Shown here: in pieces, positions 36,780-46,110 of the stretch
Numbering within the stretch: position 1 is the stretch's first letter
Layout: each line of letters opens with the position of its first letter
From: an uncultured Paraprevotella sp.
GTDB taxonomy: Bacteria; Bacteroidota; Bacteroidia; Bacteroidales; Bacteroidaceae
Direction of reading: 5' to 3'
DNA length: 64,000 nt
Assembly (NCBI GenBank): GCA_944320775.1
Contig: CALUIV010000011.1
Span: forward strand, 17,831 to 81,830
Translations under genes and position numbers: made by a program
The notes under the pieces: generated by a model
What the model was told of the DNA's origin: nothing
Database searches by the model: none
The model's input: the letters and a program-made list of their open reading frames with translations, nothing else

Positions 36780-39269
36780 ATGTCATATTCTGCAGAACAA
36801 ATAGCTTCGCTCATCGGAGCCAAGCTGGTTGGTAATCATGATTCAAGAATAGACTGGATTTTAACAGACAGCCGTTCTTTGTGTTTCCCCGAGGAAAGTC
36901 TTTTTTTTGCCTTGCGTACGCAGCGTAACGACGGGCATCATTATGTAGCCGATCTTTATCGCCGTGGTGTGCGTCATTTTGTGGTCGAGGCGATTCCCGG
37001 CAGTCCGGAAGATTTTGCCGATGCCGATTTTCTGATGGTCAAGAATCCGTTGAAAGCCTTGCAACGGTTGGCTGAACGTCATCGGGAGTCGTTTTCCATT
37101 CCGGTTATCGGTATTACCGGTAGCAATGGCAAGACAATCGTGAAAGAATGGCTTTATCAGATTCTTGCAAACGACAAGGCTGTGGCCCGTTCGCCGCGCA
37201 GCTATAATTCGCAGATCGGTGTCCCCTTGTCTGTATGGACGCTGAATGCGCAGACCGATCTGGGAATTTTCGAGGCCGGTATTTCCGAACCGGGCGAAAT
37301 GGAGGCCTTGCGGACCATGATTCAGCCGACTATGGGTATTTTCACTTGTCTGGGCAGCGCGCATCAGGAAAATTTCAGTTCGATGGAAGAAAAATGCATC
37401 GAGAAGCTGAAATTGTTTCAGGATGTCCGGGTGCTGGTTTGTTCTGCCGATGATGAGCTGTTGCAACAGTGTGTGAACCGGCAGGGGCTTCAGGACAGAT
37501 TGTTTACCTGGTCATTCCGTAATCCGGAATGCGATGTGTTTGTCGAATCAGCCCGGATTTTGCCATCGGCTGTATCCGGTGGTCAGCCGCAGACGGAATT
37601 CGTTTACCGGTATCAGGGCCAGCAGCAGCGGTTCAGCATTCCGTTTATTGATGAGGCTTCGCGCATGGATGCCCTTCATTGTCTGGCAGCAGCGCTTTGT
37701 CTGGGATTGTCTCCCGAGACGATAGCCGTCCGCATGGCCGGATTGGAACCGGTGGCCATGCGTCTGGAAGTAAAGGAGGGCCGTAACGGCTGCACGTTGA
37801 TCAACGACAGTTATAATTCAGATATTCATGCATTGGATATAGCGCTCGATTTCATGAACCGACGTCCGGATCATGCCGGAAGATGCCGTACGCTGATTCT
37901 GAGCGATATGGATCAGACGGGCGAAGATGCCGAACAGCTTTACACGAAAGTAGCCCAGTTGGTAAAAACCCGGGGCATCGACAAACTAATCGGAGTAGGG
38001 CAGGAGATCGTCCGTATGGCCGATATGCTGACCTTGCCGGCCTATTTCTTCCCGACTACGGAGGAACTGTTGCAAAGTCCGGTTTTTGCTGCTTTGCGTC
38101 ATGAAGTGATTTTAATCAAGGGGGCCCGCCGTTTCCGTTTCGATGAAGTGACGGAACATCTCGAACTGAAGGTACACGAAACCATTCTCGAGGTGAATCT
38201 CAATGCTGTGGTCGATAATATGAATTATTATCGCAGTTTCATGAAACCCGAGACCAAGATGGTCTGTATGGTCAAAGCTTCGGCTTATGGTGCCGGTTCG
38301 GTCGAAATTGCCAAAACCCTTCAGGACCATCATGCCGACTATCTGGCTGTGGCCGTAGCCGATGAAGGCGTGGATCTGCGGAAGGCCGGTATTACTGCCA
38401 ATATCATCATCATGAACCCCGAAATGACGGCTTTCCGTACGCTTTTCGAGTATGAACTGGAACCCGAAGTGTATAGCTTCCGTTTGCTCGATGCTTTGAT
38501 TCATGCTGCGGAAAAGGAAGGTATCACCAATTTCCCCGTACACATCAAGCTCGACACCGGCATGCACCGTCTGGGATTTGATCCGATGAAGGATATGCCG
38601 CGTCTGATTGACCGGCTGAAACATCAGACGGCCGTGATTCCTCGTTCTGTCTTTTCCCACTTTGTCGGAAGCGACAGTGATGATTTCGACCGTTTCTCTC
38701 AATTGCAGTACGACCGTTTCCTGAAAGGCAGCGGTGCGTTGCAGGCTGCGTTTGCTCATCCGATTTTACGCCATATCTGTAACAGTGCCGGTATTGAACA
38801 TTTCCCGGAACGTCATCTGGATATGGTTCGTCTCGGACTCGGACTCTACGGCATTAATTCCCGCAACAATGAAATGCTGCACAATGTCAGTACGTTGAAG
38901 ACCACCATACTGCAAATTCACGATGTGCCCAAGGAAGAAACTGTTGGTTATAGCCGTAAGGGCATCTTGCATCGCGACAGCCGTATTGCCGCTCTGCCGA
39001 TCGGATACGCCGACGGATTGAACCGGGGATTGGGCTGCGGACGGGCCTATTGTCTGGTGAATGGACAGAAAGCGCCTTATGTCGGGAATATCTGTATGGA
39101 TGTCTGTATGATTGATGTGACTGATATTGATTGCCGCGAGGGCGACAGTGTGACCATATTTGGCGAAGATCTCCCCGTGACCGTGCTGAGCGATATTCTT
39201 GGTACGATTCCTTATGAAGTGCTTACCGGAGTCAGCACCCGGGTGAAACGGGTTTATTATCAGGATTAG
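36780..39269 (+). CDS. Bifunctional MurF (UDP-MurNAc-tripeptide:D-Ala-D-Ala ligase) / alanine racemase
   Basis: A fusion of 829 aa joining two steps of peptidoglycan precursor synthesis. The N-terminal MurF part (about 1-455) has GITGSNGKTIVKEW with the ATP lysine Lys118 and NDSYNSDIHALDIAL. The C-terminal racemase part (about 460-829) has the PLP lysine Lys499 in MVCMVKASAYGAGS, HIKLDTGMHRLGF and the second catalytic tyrosine region RIAALPIGYADGLNRG. The fusion supplies D-Ala near its point of use and is typical of Bacteroidota. It is the last gene of the GSCFA operon. Confidence 0.94.
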   Translation: MSYSAEQIASLIGAKLVGNHDSRIDWILTDSRSLCFPEESLFFALRTQRNDGHHYVADLYRRGVRHFVVEAIPGSPEDFADADFLMVKNPLKALQRLAERHRESFSIPVIGITGSNGKTIVKEWLYQILANDKAVARSPRSYNSQIGVPLSVWTLNAQTDLGIFEAGISEPGEMEALRTMIQPTMGIFTCLGSAHQENFSSMEEKCIEKLKLFQDVRVLVCSADDELLQQCVNRQGLQDRLFTWSFRNPECDVFVESARILPSAVSGGQPQTEFVYRYQGQQQRFSIPFIDEASRMDALHCLAAALCLGLSPETIAVRMAGLEPVAMRLEVKEGRNGCTLINDSYNSDIHALDIALDFMNRRPDHAGRCRTLILSDMDQTGEDAEQLYTKVAQLVKTRGIDKLIGVGQEIVRMADMLTLPAYFFPTTEELLQSPVFAALRHEVILIKGARRFRFDEVTEHLELKVHETILEVNLNAVVDNMNYYRSFMKPETKMVCMVKASAYGAGSVEIAKTLQDHHADYLAVAVADEGVDLRKAGITANIIIMNPEMTAFRTLFEYELEPEVYSFRLLDALIHAAEKEGITNFPVHIKLDTGMHRLGFDPMKDMPRLIDRLKHQTAVIPRSVFSHFVGSDSDDFDRFSQLQYDRFLKGSGALQAAFAHPILRHICNSAGIEHFPERHLDMVRLGLGLYGINSRNNEMLHNVSTLKTTILQIHDVPKEETVGYSRKGILHRDSRIAALPIGYADGLNRGLGCGRAYCLVNGQKAPYVGNICMDVCMIDVTDIDCREGDSVTIFGEDLPVTVLSDILGTIPYEVLTGVSTRVKRVYYQD

Positions 39270-39857
39270 GAAGAGCTGAACAGGCAACTTATTCTAATTT
39301 TTCTGTCCGTTAAGTATGTATGGTTCTAAAAAACGAAAAAAAGGACGAAAAAAGTGTTTTCCGTATGCAAATACTTTTGAATTTACATACTTGGAATCTG
39401 GTGAATGAAAAAACGGAAGTATAGGAAGGTTGTTTTGAGCGTAATTTGTTAGAATACAAATAAATAACGCGGAAATTTTATGGCGTTGGGAAGACTGTTT
39501 TAGCGTCAAAAAGACCTTAAAAGCGGAAAAATTCCGGCAAATAAAAAGATGATCACGATCATATTCCAATGAGTTCAGCATCATATCCGATCGTGACGGC
39601 CATCTAAAATTCTTGTTTCCGACAGAAAACGGGAACAAAAGACTAGAAAATATGCAGAAAAACGGAATATTTCGGATGAAAATGCAAATAAATTCTGCAT
39701 ATTTATGCATAAAATTTCCTGGATCAATATTTTTTCTGGAGGTTTGGAACCGCTGAAAAAGAAAAAATGAACATAATCTGCCAGTTCAGCAAATATAGGA
39801 CTGGTGGATTATGTTCATTTACTCCTTCACGCTTATTTCGTATATAGGTTGTCTTGA
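39270..39857. other. 588-bp AT-rich intergenic region
   Basis: No convincing gene: the longest minus-strand frame (39294-39710) has a composition unlike protein and no start signal. It holds an 8-bp inverted repeat TCACGATC (39553-39560) / GATCGTGA (39589-39596) and the receptor terminator at 39761-39819. Otherwise I see nothing. Confidence 0.6.
39761..39819 (-). terminator. Terminator downstream of the tandem receptors
   Basis: A 20-base arm at 39766-39785 pairs with 39800-39819 with two mismatches (core AATGAACATAATC / GATTATGTTCATT). On the minus strand it is followed by TTTTTTC, so it ends the receptor transcript. Confidence 0.8.
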
Positions 39858-40784
39858 TTAATAACTTCTTACAGTACTTTCCGATGAGGATTCGAAGGTC
39901 CGTACTTTACGTTGTTTGTTTTTGCTGCTCTTACCCTTTCTGAAAGAATACCTGACGCCCAACATGGCCCGGAAAGAACGGCCGATATTGTTACTGTAAT
40001 ATTCATAATAACCGTCTATATCCGTCTCGCCCCGGTAGGTCAACGGCTCAAAATAGCGGCATTGAAGCAACAGCATCCAGGAATCCGTCAGCCGGTAGGA
40101 CATGTCCAGACTACTTTCGGATACAGTTCTGGTATATCCGGTGAATGTACGCTGTTTGAACGTAACCGGGAATCTGAAACTGGCATAAAAACGCTTGGTA
40201 TTAATCGTTCCGTAGGGCATGAGCGAAGTACGCCAAAGATTTTTATTGAACTGCTCCTCACGGTCATCCTGATACATTGAATAGGAGGCGGTTGCATAGA
40301 TACCCAGTTTCAGCCACGAGTTTATAAACCAGGCGATATCGATCGTACCTCTCGGGGATTTCCAGCTGGAAGCGCGGCCGTAGGTAATGATGTTGATTCC
40401 CTCGTCGTTGACCTTGCTCAGAGAAGAGAACGAATTTCCCCATCTGTATCCCAGCGTCAGATAAAGATAAAGCTTCTTCACATAAGAATAGAAGCCCAGA
40501 GTCGTCGAGTGGGTATATACGGGCAGCAGATCGGGGTCGCCCTGATAGATGCGCACGGAGTCTACGGTAACCGGCGTCGGATTGAGCATCGACATGCCGG
40601 GCACCCGACGCGAACGCGCATAGCTGGCGCTGATGAACTGTTGCGGTGACATGATGTAGCGAAGACTGGCCGAAGGCATCACGTCGGCATAGACGTTCGA
40701 ACGCCCCAGGATCGCCGTCTTGGCAATATCCATTGTGGCTCCGACCCGGTAGAACCATTTGGGATGGAATTTTCCGGAAAGGTC

Positions 40785-40998
40785 GACATACAGGCTGTTG
40801 CGCCACTCCTGATACAGCAGGTCGGTGATGTCCTGATTGATCCGTTTGTAAGCGTCATTCCGTTTCCACGAAAACCGGTATCCTTCGCCCAGTGTCACCG
40901 GTTTCCATTTATGTTCCATATTGACCTGTACGTCGGCACTCATGTTGTCATTGTCCTCAAACTGATTGACCTGGTTAAACGGTTCACTGTTTTCGGTT
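40785..40998. repeat. 214-bp exact repeat, receptor copy 1
   Basis: Identical base for base, by eye, to 43201-43414 (offset 2416), within the barrel-coding part of the tandem receptors. A second identical block is 41494-41694 = 43910-44110, in the plug. Flanking barrel regions are clearly diverged. Confidence 0.88.
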
Positions 40999-42098
40999 TC
41001 CATTTCCCGATAGTCACTTTCAGGTTTCATGTTATACCACGAATAATTGGCATCCACGCTCAATGTGTGGATTTTGTTCCATGTAGTCTGGTGATAAAAA
41101 TCGGCTTTGGCAGCGTGATAGAAACATTCATCATTTTGCGCTGCAAAATAATCATGTACGTTTCCTGCCTGTTCATCCTGAATCTGGTATGTTTCTTCTG
41201 ACTGTTGATGGGAGTACGAATAAGATAAAGACAGCGAACTGTACGAACGGTCAGAAGGCGTATAGTCAATGCTGGTACCGAAATGTGGACCGGCCATATT
41301 AAATGTGCCGTCGTCCGACCGGCGCTCCATGCGGTTCCACTGCTCTCCTTGTCTTGTCTTACGCAACGTATAACTCTCCCGGTTATCTTCATCGAAATAA
41401 AAATTATTTCCATACAAAGAATAAGTCCATTTCTCATAGACTCCGGTAAAGCTGGCGTTTTGTGTTCCAAACTGTAGCAACGGATCCTGGGTTAAGGACA
41501 AGTTTCCTGAATAGCCCCGGACAGGTTCCTTGGTGACAATATTAATCAGGGCCCCGACACCGCGCGACAAATAGCGCATGCTCGGAAAACGACTGACCTC
41601 TATCCGCTCGATTGTCTTCGGATCGATGGTCTGCACATAATATTTATCACGCCGGATGTTGTTGACCATGATCTGCGTCGCCCCTTCGCTGCCCCGTACG
41701 GAAGCATCGTTATTGATCGGATTTACATCTATTCCAGGTATATCGGCCAGGGCCATAAACGCCGAAGCAGCATTCCGCTTGACCCGGCTGGACAGGGTGT
41801 AGACCTCCTTGTCGTCTTCCATCCGGACCACCGTGCGCTCCATTTCGCCACTGACCGAAACTTCGCCGAGCGACTTGACCGACTCTTTCAAGAGAATATC
41901 GCCAATGTAGGTTTGCCGGTCCGTGCCGTGTACCGACAATGCATGTTCGTAGGGCACGTAGCCCATGTGCAGCACCTGCAGGACGTAACGGGCCGTATCG
42001 GCCTGAAACCGGAACATGCCCCACTGGTCGGTGGAGACAACCTGTAAAGGGGTGGAATCGTTGGCCAGATAAAGCAGCACCGTGGCCTGCTGCAATGC

Positions 42099-42125
42099 GA
42101 CACTGTCCTGATTCAGGACAGTGTC
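42099..42125. repeat. Perfect palindrome at the frameshift site
   Basis: GACACTGTCCTGA (42099-42111), one base, TCAGGACAGTGTC (42113-42125). The intact paralogue at 44515-44540 has the same left arm but TCAGGACGCGTC on the right, an imperfect palindrome one base shorter. Confidence 0.92.
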
Positions 42126-42273
42126 CGCTCACGGTTTTCTGGGCTTGTGCCCCAAGTGCCGTGCATAAGAACAGCACTAATGCAGAGAAAAATTTTTTCG
42201 TTGTCATCATATGCAAATATTTATTTAGTATTTAATGTGAAATTGGGAAAATTTTTTCGTTGGATTACCTTGA

Positions 42274-44625
42274 TTAATATTTTCCTACAGTACTTTCCGA
42301 TGAGGATTCGAAGGTCCGTACTTTTCGTTGCCTGTTTCTGCTGCTCTTACCCTTTCTGAAAGAATACTTGACGCCTAATATAACCCGAAGAAAACGGCCG
42401 GTATCATTACCGTAATTTTCGTAATAACCGTCTATATTTGTTTCGGTTTCAAAAGTCAATGGTTGAAGATAGCGGCATTGAAGCAACAGCATCCAGGAAT
42501 CTGTCAGCCGGTAGGACATGTTCAGACTACTTTCTTTCGTCTTTTTTGTGTATCCGGTGAGTGTGCGCTGTTTGATTTTAACCGGAAACCTGAAACTGGC
42601 ATAAAAACGCTTGGTATTAATCGTTCCGTAGGGCATGACCGAGGTGCTCCAAAGATTTTTATTGAACTGTTCCTCATAGTCATCCTGATACATCGAATAG
42701 GAGGCGGTTGCAAAGACACCTAATTTCAGCCACGAATTTATAAACCAGGCGATATCGATCGAACCGTTCGGGGCTTTCCATCCGGAAGCGCGGCCGTAGG
42801 TAATGGTGTTGATTCCCTCGTCGTTGACTTTGCTCAGAGAAGAGAACGAATTTCCCCAGCCATATCCCAGCGTCAGATAAAGATAAAGCTTCTTCACATA
42901 AGAATAGAAGCCCAAAGTCGTCGAATGGCTATATACGGGCAGCAGATCGGGATTACCCTGATAGACGCGCACGGAGTCCGTGGTAATCGGCGTCGGATTG
43001 AGCATCGACATGCCGGGCACCCGACGCGAACGCGCATAGCTGGCACTAATATATTGTCGCGGCGACAGGGTGTAACGAAGACTGGCCGAAGGCATCACGT
43101 CGGCATAGACGTTCGAACGCCCCAAGATCGCCGTCTTGGCAATATCCATCGTGGCTCCGGCCCGGTAGAACCATTTGGGATGGAATTTACCGGAAAGGTC
43201 GACATACAGGCTGTTGCGCCACTCCTGATACAGCAGGTCGGTGATGTCCTGATTGATCCGTTTGTAAGCGTCATTCCGTTTCCACGAAAACCGGTATCCT
43301 TCGCCCAGTGTCACCGGTTTCCATTTATGTTCCATATTGACCTGTACGTCGGCACTCATGTTGTCATTGTCCTCAAACTGATTGACCTGGTTAAACGGTT
43401 CACTGTTTTCGGTTGCCATTTCCCAATAGTAGTTTTCAGGTTTTATATACGTCCACAGATAATTGGCATCCACGCTCAACGTGTGGATTTTGTTCCACGT
43501 AGTCTGGTGATAAAAGTCGGCTTTAGCCGTGTGATAGGGACGTTCTTCTTTTAGCATCGCGAAATAATCATGTACTTCCCCTGCTTGTTCTTCCTGTACA
43601 CGGAACGTGTTTTTTGCCCGCTCACTTGTATAGGTATAAGATAAAGACAGTGAACTGTACGAACGGGCAGAAGGCACATAGTCAATGCTGGTACCGATAG
43701 ACGGACACACCATATTGGCCGTGCCGTCGTCTGACCGGCGCTCCATGCGGTTCCACTGTTCTCCTTGTCTTGTCTTACGCAATGTATGACTCTCCCGGTT
43801 TTCTTCATCAAAATAGAAATTACTTCCGTACAAAGAATAAGTCCATTTCTCATAAACTCCGGTAAAATTGGCATTTTGTGTGCCGAATTCCAGTAACGGA
43901 TCCTGAGTGAAGGACAAGTTTCCTGAATAGCCCCGGACAGGTTCCTTGGTGACAATATTAATCAGGGCCCCGACACCGCGCGACAAATAGCGCATGCTCG
44001 GAAAACGACTGACCTCTATCCGCTCGATTGTCTTCGGATCGATGGTCTGCACATAATATTTATCACGCCGGATGTTGTTGACCATGATCTGCGTCGCCCC
44101 TTCGCTGCCCTGTACGGAAGCATCGTTGTTGATCGGATTTACATCTATTCCGGGCACATCGGCCAGAGCCATAAATGCCGAAGCGGCATTCCGCTTGACC
44201 CGGCTGGACAGGGTGTAGACCTCCTTGTCGTCTTCCATCCGGACCACCGTGCGCTCCACTTCGCCACTGACCGAAACTTCGCCGAGCGACTTGACCGACT
44301 CTTTCAAGAGGATATCTCCGATGTAGGTTTGCTGGTCCGCGCTGCGTACCGACAATGTATGTTCGTAGGGCACGTAGCCCATGTGCAGCACCTGCAGGAC
44401 ATATCGGGCCGTATCGGCCTGAAACCGGAACATGCCCCACTGGTCGGTGGAGACAACCCGCAAAGGGGTGGAGTCATTGACTAAATAAAGCAGCACCGTG
44501 GCTTGCTGCAATGCGACACTGTCCTGATTCAGGACGCGTCCGCTCACGGTTTTCTGGGCCTGTGCCCCAAGTGCCGTGCATAAGAACAGCACTAATGCAG
44601 AGAAAAATTTTTTCGTCGTCACCAT
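42274..44625 (-). CDS. TonB-type outer-membrane receptor with carboxypeptidase-like N-terminal domain
   Basis: Outer-membrane receptor-like protein, 783 aa, intact. Signal peptide at residues 1-23 (cleaved after GAQA). CarboxypepD_reg-like domain (about 25-100: KTVSGRVLNQDSVALQQATVLLY), TonB plug (about 105-215: DVPGIDVNPINNDASVQGSEGATQIMVN, IERIEVSRFPSMRYLSRGVGALINIVTK) and a C-terminal barrel of the OMP_b-brl_3 type. It ends at 62 bp before the paralogous copy on the same strand, so the two likely formed one transcript. It lies divergent to a PAS-LuxR regulator. Ligand unknown. No SusD partner is present. Confidence 0.88.
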   Translation of the reverse strand: MVTTKKFFSALVLFLCTALGAQAQKTVSGRVLNQDSVALQQATVLLYLVNDSTPLRVVSTDQWGMFRFQADTARYVLQVLHMGYVPYEHTLSVRSADQQTYIGDILLKESVKSLGEVSVSGEVERTVVRMEDDKEVYTLSSRVKRNAASAFMALADVPGIDVNPINNDASVQGSEGATQIMVNNIRRDKYYVQTIDPKTIERIEVSRFPSMRYLSRGVGALINIVTKEPVRGYSGNLSFTQDPLLEFGTQNANFTGVYEKWTYSLYGSNFYFDEENRESHTLRKTRQGEQWNRMERRSDDGTANMVCPSIGTSIDYVPSARSYSSLSLSYTYTSERAKNTFRVQEEQAGEVHDYFAMLKEERPYHTAKADFYHQTTWNKIHTLSVDANYLWTYIKPENYYWEMATENSEPFNQVNQFEDNDNMSADVQVNMEHKWKPVTLGEGYRFSWKRNDAYKRINQDITDLLYQEWRNSLYVDLSGKFHPKWFYRAGATMDIAKTAILGRSNVYADVMPSASLRYTLSPRQYISASYARSRRVPGMSMLNPTPITTDSVRVYQGNPDLLPVYSHSTTLGFYSYVKKLYLYLTLGYGWGNSFSSLSKVNDEGINTITYGRASGWKAPNGSIDIAWFINSWLKLGVFATASYSMYQDDYEEQFNKNLWSTSVMPYGTINTKRFYASFRFPVKIKQRTLTGYTKKTKESSLNMSYRLTDSWMLLLQCRYLQPLTFETETNIDGYYENYGNDTGRFLRVILGVKYSFRKGKSSRNRQRKVRTFESSSESTVGKY
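43201..43414. repeat. 214-bp exact repeat, receptor copy 2
   Basis: Partner of 40785-40998 in the upstream receptor copy. The exact-match patches within diverged genes suggest gene conversion. Confidence 0.88.
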
Positions 44626-44915
44626 ACGGAAATCATTTTATTGTTTAACATATTTCTCATTTTTATTTTTTATTATCATTATGATATGATTCATTATTAC
44701 CGTTTTGTTCCGGGCAAATTCTTCCGGTATATTCGTGGATTTTATTAACTTTTCAAAAATATGGTGCAAGGTGATAGAAAAAATAACAAAAAACAAAAAA
44801 TAATCAATGTTTTTTTACAAAAGTGTACTTAAGTATATTTTTGAAAAATATTCAGGGAAATGTGTTTGAAAAATTAGAAAAAACATTATCTTAGCCCCGC
44901 GTAAAATGTTGGGAT

Positions 44916-45665
44916 ATGGACATACATAAGTTATTTAACCAATTAAATAAAGTCAGTGATGCCATTGATTATTCCGAAAGGGAAGCCGCTCAGCTGATCC
45001 ACATCATTAAACTGATTTTGGCAGACGAATATCAGAGTTTTTATATCATTGATTATAGCCGGAAGAAATTTGTATATGTCCATGAAAATCCCTTGTTTCT
45101 TTGTGGACATTCTGCCCAGGAAGTGCAATGCATGGGCTATGATTTTTATGCGCGATACGTACACCCCGAGGATATTCCCTTTTTGTTTGAAGTCAATGAA
45201 ATCGGTTTCGGCGGATACTGGCAACTTTCGGAGGAAGATCGTGAAAAGGATATTTATATATCCTATGATTTCCGAATCCGGAGTGGGGATACTTATTTGC
45301 CTGTACGGCACACCTTGATTCCACTGATCAAGAATAAACGGCAGGAAATCGTCTGGGCTTTGTGCAAGGTTTCCTTGACCGATCAGAAGCATCCGGGACC
45401 CATTATGGCTCGATTGGGCGAGAAAGAATTACTTTGGAATCGGGAAACAAAATGCTGGGACGAACTTCCGAAACCCAAATTAAGCGAGAAAGAAAAGGAA
45501 ATTGTCCGTATGTCTATCCAGGGCTATACGGAAAAAGAAATGTCGGACCTGCTGCAACTGTCTGAGAGCGCCGTTAAACGAAGGAAAAAATTTTTGTTTC
45601 AGAAGTTACGCGTGAAAAATATGTCCGAGGCTATTGTCTGTTGCAGCAATAAGAAACTGTTTTGA
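44916..45665 (+). CDS. LuxR/GerE-type transcriptional regulator with PAS-like domain
   Basis: A 249-aa regulator. Residues about 35-165 look like a PAS sensor (FYIIDYSRKKFVYVHENPLFLCG, YVHPEDIPFL, FRIRSGDTYLPVRHTLIPL), followed by a linker and a C-terminal GerE helix-turn-helix (KLSEKEKEIVRMSIQGYTEKEMSDLLQLSESAVKRRK split over about 189-230). No phosphoacceptor receiver domain is present. It lies divergent to the receptor pair across 290 bp, so it may control them; that is inference. The last 118 bp are duplicated at 48045-48162. Confidence 0.87.
   Translation: MDIHKLFNQLNKVSDAIDYSEREAAQLIHIIKLILADEYQSFYIIDYSRKKFVYVHENPLFLCGHSAQEVQCMGYDFYARYVHPEDIPFLFEVNEIGFGGYWQLSEEDREKDIYISYDFRIRSGDTYLPVRHTLIPLIKNKRQEIVWALCKVSLTDQKHPGPIMARLGEKELLWNRETKCWDELPKPKLSEKEKEIVRMSIQGYTEKEMSDLLQLSESAVKRRKKFLFQKLRVKNMSEAIVCCSNKKLF
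45548..45665 (+). repeat. 118-bp repeat, copy in intact LuxR gene
   Basis: From CCTGCTGCAACTGTC to the stop codon TGA. It matches 48045-48162, same length, with scattered substitutions. Confidence 0.9.
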
Positions 45666-45701
45666 TTGGTTGGGGCACTATAAAATATTTTGTGTAAATG
45701 G

Positions 45702-45738
45702 AAAATACGGGATTCAATTTAGAGTCTCGTATTTTTTA
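45702..45738 (+). terminator. Terminator of the LuxR-type gene
   Basis: AAAATACGGGA (45702-45712) pairs with TCTCGTATTTT (45725-45735) with one G-T pair, 12-nt loop, then T-rich. Confidence 0.75.
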
Positions 45739-46023
45739 TTTTATAGATTTCTCCAACGCTGTTGTTGGAGAATAAAAATCATATACCATCCCAGTATTTC
45801 CATAAGAACCTTTAGCAGGATATGGATATGGTATGGTCGTGTAACCCATCTTGGATAAAAGCTTAATAGCATCATATACAGTGTTTACATATTTCGTTAT
45901 CCGAATGGAATGCGTTTTGGCGTTGATACGCTTCGTTCTACATTTGCCGAAGAAAAGAGGGAACAGATTCGGCAAGGGATATAGAAGAAATTAGGGTAAA
46001 AGAGTGGTTTATGCGTAAAATTG
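45739..46023. other. Unassigned fragments upstream of the AbiE pair
   Basis: No intact gene. On the plus strand an open stretch ends MRFGVDTLRSTFAEEKREQ...QGI at 45984, with protein-like composition but no start. On the minus strand a 79-codon frame (45736-45975) contains GYTTIPYPYPAKGSYGNTG. At most one can be real. I read both as likely remnants at the left edge of the accessory insert. Confidence 0.35.
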
Positions 46024-46055
46024 TTTGGGTAGTTCAGCGAAATATTGTACTTTTG
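46024..46055 (+). promoter_or_regulatory. Promoter of the AbiE operon
   Basis: TTTG (46024-46027), 20 bp, TACTTTTG (46048-46055): consensus. Predicted start of RNA is near 46062, which excludes the in-frame start at 46045. Confidence 0.78.
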
Positions 46056-46067
46056 CATTGAAAAATC

Positions 46068-46096
46068 TGTCGCCAAAAAAGCATTCTTTGGCGACA
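46068..46096. promoter_or_regulatory. Inverted-repeat operator in the AbiE leader
   Basis: TGTCGCCAAA (46068-46077) and TTTGGCGACA (46087-46096) are perfect inverted repeats, 9 bp apart, just after the predicted transcription start. AbiEi antitoxins elsewhere bind inverted repeats at their own promoters. Confidence 0.7.
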
Positions 46097-46110
46097 AAAC
46101 AATAGTAAAA

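Larger units (their letters stand above)
39858..42210 (-). pseudogene. TonB-type outer-membrane receptor, downstream copy, frameshifted
   Basis: Paralogue of the gene at 42274-44625, with the same domain order: signal peptide (MMTTKKFFSALVLFLCTALG), carboxypeptidase-like repeat, plug and barrel. A net +1 insertion about 30 codons from the start (near 42120) changes SGRVLNQDSVAL to an out-of-frame SGHCPESGQ. The N-terminal frame then runs to a stop at 41710, while the correct frame is open again from 42095. The 745 downstream codons are intact, so the lesion is recent. The insertion makes a perfect 13-bp-arm palindrome at 42099-42125. Confidence 0.85.

Noticed and set aside
39294-39710. Minus-strand 138-codon frame in the intergenic region
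   Set aside because: Phe/Ser/Ile-rich composition, no promoter, no recognisable pattern. Treated as chance.
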